A DNA stretch of 64,000 nucleotides, taken from Paenibacillus tyrphae (GTDB lineage: Bacteria > Bacillota > Bacilli > Paenibacillales > NBRC-103111). The notes under the pieces were generated by a model. It searched no databases. It was not told the origin of the DNA and saw only the letters and a list, made by a program, of their open reading frames with translations. The DNA is taken from NCBI RefSeq assembly GCF_024158745.1, contig NZ_JAMZAW010000008.1, positions 186,001-250,000 of the forward strand, given 5' to 3'. Position 1 is the first letter of the stretch. Each line of letters opens with the position of its first letter. A program made the translations under genes and the position numbers. Positions 62,062 through 64,000 of the stretch are shown piece after piece.

Positions 62062-63045
62062 CTACGATGGTTTCAGGTTAAAACAGGAGGACTCTTCCTC
62101 TGCTTTGCCGTTAATATAAAAATCCTCATGCGTCAGATTCACCAGATCCTGCTTTGTTAGTTTTCTTGCTCTTCGAACCAGCCTTACAGCCTGAAACCGG
62201 ATTGCTTTTTCGATCAGATTCCTGATGTGGCGGGCATTGCTGAAATTCAGATTCAATAACTTTTCATGCATCAAATGGTTCTTGATCTTATTGATTGCTT
62301 CGGGAAGAATAACATACTCCCGTTCCGCCGCCATTTGCTTCGCGATCTCGATCAATTGGTCTATCGTATAATCGGGAAAATTAACCTGAATCGGAAAACG
62401 AGATGGGAGACCGGGATTCGTCTTTAAAAAATCCTCAATCTCTTTAGGGTAACCGGCCAAAATAAGAATAAAATCGTTTTTGTGATCTTCCATGGATTTT
62501 ACTAAACAATCGATGCTTTCTTTGCCAAAGTCTTTATCTCCGCCTCGAGCCAGGCTGTATGCCTCATCAATGAACAAGATGCCGCCGAGCGCTTTTTTGA
62601 CCATTTCTCTCGTCTTCAGGGCAGTATGGCCGATGTATTCGCCAACCAAGTCCGCTCTTTCCACTTCAATCAGATGTCCTTTGGAGAGCAGGCCCATGGA
62701 TCTGAACAGCTTCCCGATAATTCTGGCTACACTTGTCTTTCCTGTACCGGGGTTCCCCTTAAAGATCATGTGATATACGTTAGAGCTAACCTGGAGCCCC
62801 TCTTGGGAGCGGAATTGCTTGATTTGCAGAATCGCATAAATTTGAAAAACAAGCTCTTTGATCTCGTCTAAGCCAATCATCTTGTCCAGTTCTTTGTAGA
62901 TATCCGAAAATGCTTCCATGGCTTGCATGACGTCTTTTGAATCAACTTTTTCCTGCACGGAAAGCGGCTCAGGAGAAGTTGACTTGAAAACAACATTGAT
63001 TTGTCGGTCTCTCGTAGTAATGAGCCTGTTTGTCTCTGGAGTCAT
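62062..63045 (-). CDS. spoVK: Stage V sporulation protein K (SpoVK), CbbX-type AAA+ ATPase
   Basis: The 327-residue AAA+ protein has Walker A FKGNPGTGKTSVARII near residue 93, a pore-loop-like region, Walker B GGILFIDEAYSLARGG near 154, sensor 1 and GLPSRFPIQVNFPDY near 230 (arginine finger). It matches SpoVK in length and in gene neighbourhood (next to hflX-ynbB-glnR-glnA, apart from the 1.5-kb insert). SpoVK acts in spore maturation under mother-cell control. Confidence 0.9.
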   Translation of the reverse strand: MTPETNRLITTRDRQINVVFKSTSPEPLSVQEKVDSKDVMQAMEAFSDIYKELDKMIGLDEIKELVFQIYAILQIKQFRSQEGLQVSSNVYHMIFKGNPGTGKTSVARIIGKLFRSMGLLSKGHLIEVERADLVGEYIGHTALKTREMVKKALGGILFIDEAYSLARGGDKDFGKESIDCLVKSMEDHKNDFILILAGYPKEIEDFLKTNPGLPSRFPIQVNFPDYTIDQLIEIAKQMAAEREYVILPEAINKIKNHLMHEKLLNLNFSNARHIRNLIEKAIRFQAVRLVRRARKLTKQDLVNLTHEDFYINGKAEEESSCFNLKPS

Positions 63046-63140
63046 GTCATCACCTTCCCCTACCCTAATTAATAGTCGGCCGGAGGAAAATTTATAACTC
63101 CCTGAAGCAAACTAATGTCGTATTACGGCATTGCAGCCAG

Positions 63141-63701
63141 TCAAGCCCGCTGCTGACGATCCGAAGAGCGGTCGTTTAACCGCCCGATCAGCTCTCTTAG
63201 TTCCATCTGCTCCATCGAATCCAGCCGCATGTCATATGGGCCAAACTCCAGCCGCACCGTCACGGGGTTCGGAACGATGACGCCGTGCATTCCTGCCCGT
63301 TTCGCAGCTAAGAGGCCGTTCGACGAATCCTCGAACGCTACGGCCTCCTCCGGCGCCACGCCCAACTCCTCCAACACCAACCGATACAGCTCGGGATCGG
63401 GCTTCACCTGCGCTACGTCATCGGACGTGCGAATACATTCAAAATAGAACAACAGACCAAACCGTTCCAAATATCCCGTCACCCATGCTCTGGTAGAGCT
63501 GGAAGCGAGTCCGATCCGCAGCCCGAGCCGCTGCGCTTGCTTCAAGTAAGTCCGAACACCGGATCGAACATCGGCGCCTTGCATGTACTGCTCATAGAGC
63601 GCTTTACGGCCGGCTCTGGCCGCTTCCCAACCGCTTTTATCATCGTCCTGCCCCTTTCTTTTCCCTGTTGCAAAAAATAAAAGGGTTGAATTTTTATTCA
63701 T
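63141..63701 (-). pseudogene. HAD hydrolase (beta-phosphoglucomutase/YhcW-like), 5' truncated
   Basis: The reading frame keeps the cap (ALYEQYMQGADVRSGVRTYL), motif II (GLASSSTRAW), motif III (QVKPDPELYRLVLEELGV) and motif IV (AFEDSSNGLLAA) of an HAD phosphatase, but has no DxDGx nucleophile motif. About 60 N-terminal residues of a normal family member are missing, replaced by AT-rich non-coding sequence that contains the promoter of the divergent GNAT gene. The protein could not be catalytic. No Shine-Dalgarno is near the remaining ATGs. Confidence 0.75.
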
Positions 63702-63714
63702 AGATATGTATATT
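63686..63714 (+). promoter_or_regulatory. Probable promoter of the GNAT gene
   Basis: TTGAAT (63686-63691) and TATATT (63709-63714) are 17 bases apart, 38 bases before the ATG. Confidence 0.6.
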
Positions 63715-63752
63715 CGTAATAAAATTCCATTCAAAAGGAGGCCTTAGGACAA

Positions 63753-64000
63753 ATGAAAGCACTACAAGATCGGTCGGTGTTCCGCCTCCTTGAACGCTTG
63801 GCTTTGCGGACATGGCCAGCTCAATTGGAGCAGCCTTGCGAAGGCTGGATTCTGCGGGCATCCGATGGGGTGACGAAGCGCGCGAACAGCGTATGGACCA
63901 TTGACGGCAGCGAGCAGTGGACCGAAAATGAAATGGCGATCGCCGATGTGGAAGCGTTCTATAGGAGCCATCGCTTGACTCCGCGCTTTCATATCAGCGA
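63753..64000 (+). CDS. GNAT family N-acetyltransferase, N-terminal part
   Basis: The frame runs off the right end of the window after 82 codons. The start (RLLERLALRTWPAQ, GWILRASDGVTKRANSVW) is the characteristic N-terminal pattern of a two-domain GNAT group seen widely in Bacillales. Acetyl-CoA binding residues lie outside the window. AAAAGGAGG lies 11 bases before the ATG. Confidence 0.8.
   Translation, partial: MKALQDRSVFRLLERLALRTWPAQLEQPCEGWILRASDGVTKRANSVWTIDGSEQWTENEMAIADVEAFYRSHRLTPRFHIS

Overview
The window looks like chromosome from a spore-forming, monoderm member of the Bacillales, most probably Paenibacillaceae (Paenibacillus or a close genus). Supporting signs are a Tlp spore protein, SpoVK, a Spo0E-like phosphatase, KapB, a YhcN/YlaJ lipoprotein, a bacilliredoxin (YtxJ), lexA divergent from yneA, and the order spoVK-hflX-ynbB-glnR-glnA known from Bacillus subtilis. 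Base composition is moderately GC-rich, ribosome binding sites are strong AGGAGG types, and GTG/TTG starts occur. I saw no rRNA, tRNA, CRISPR array, insertion sequence or prophage. The organism is inferred from gene content, not from a database match.

1-12.8 kb: the end of a sensor kinase, then mostly minus-strand housekeeping genes (esterase, ytxJ, phosphodiesterase, AIM24-like protein), a frameshifted purT, a YodB-type redox repressor with its own operator, a Spo0E-like protein, an orphan OmpR-type regulator, a small envelope/oxidoreductase cluster, and a kapB-kinase-NarL regulator operon. 12.9-20.9 kb: three ABC-F ATPases (YkpA, YfmR and YfmM types) among an M42 peptidase, an ASCH protein, a membrane protein and a Dabb protein.

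21-32.5 kb: an eleven-gene minus-strand operon for a monoderm Tad (type IVc) pilus or secretion machine. In transcription order it encodes a TadZ/CpaE-like ATPase, the TadA/CpaF motor, TadB, TadC, a Flp-like pilin, three TadE/TadG-like pseudopilins, the prepilin peptidase, a large FHA protein and a PP2C phosphatase. A promoter followed by a strong intrinsic terminator lies in front of it. This is the most system-like region of the window.

32.8-41.3 kb: a compact minus-strand repair and nucleic-acid modification operon: mrfA-mrfB, an Fpg/MutM-family glycosylase, endonuclease IV, a cyclic-phosphate-processing receiver protein, a YlmA-type ATPase, an RlmM-like methyltransferase and another methyltransferase. 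The mrfA promoter carries a near-consensus LexA box.

41.6-51.8 kb: YfhP-like protein, a pair of lipid acyltransferases (OlsB-like and LpxL-like), LrgB/LrgA, tlp, rnz, and metH divergent from mtnD (methionine synthesis and salvage). 52-59.9 kb: HAD hydrolase, ynzC, yneA, lexA, glnA, glnR, ynbB, hflX. 60.3-61.8 kb holds an AT-rich insert of unknown genes plus an acetyltransferase, followed by spoVK, a truncated HAD gene and the start of a GNAT gene.
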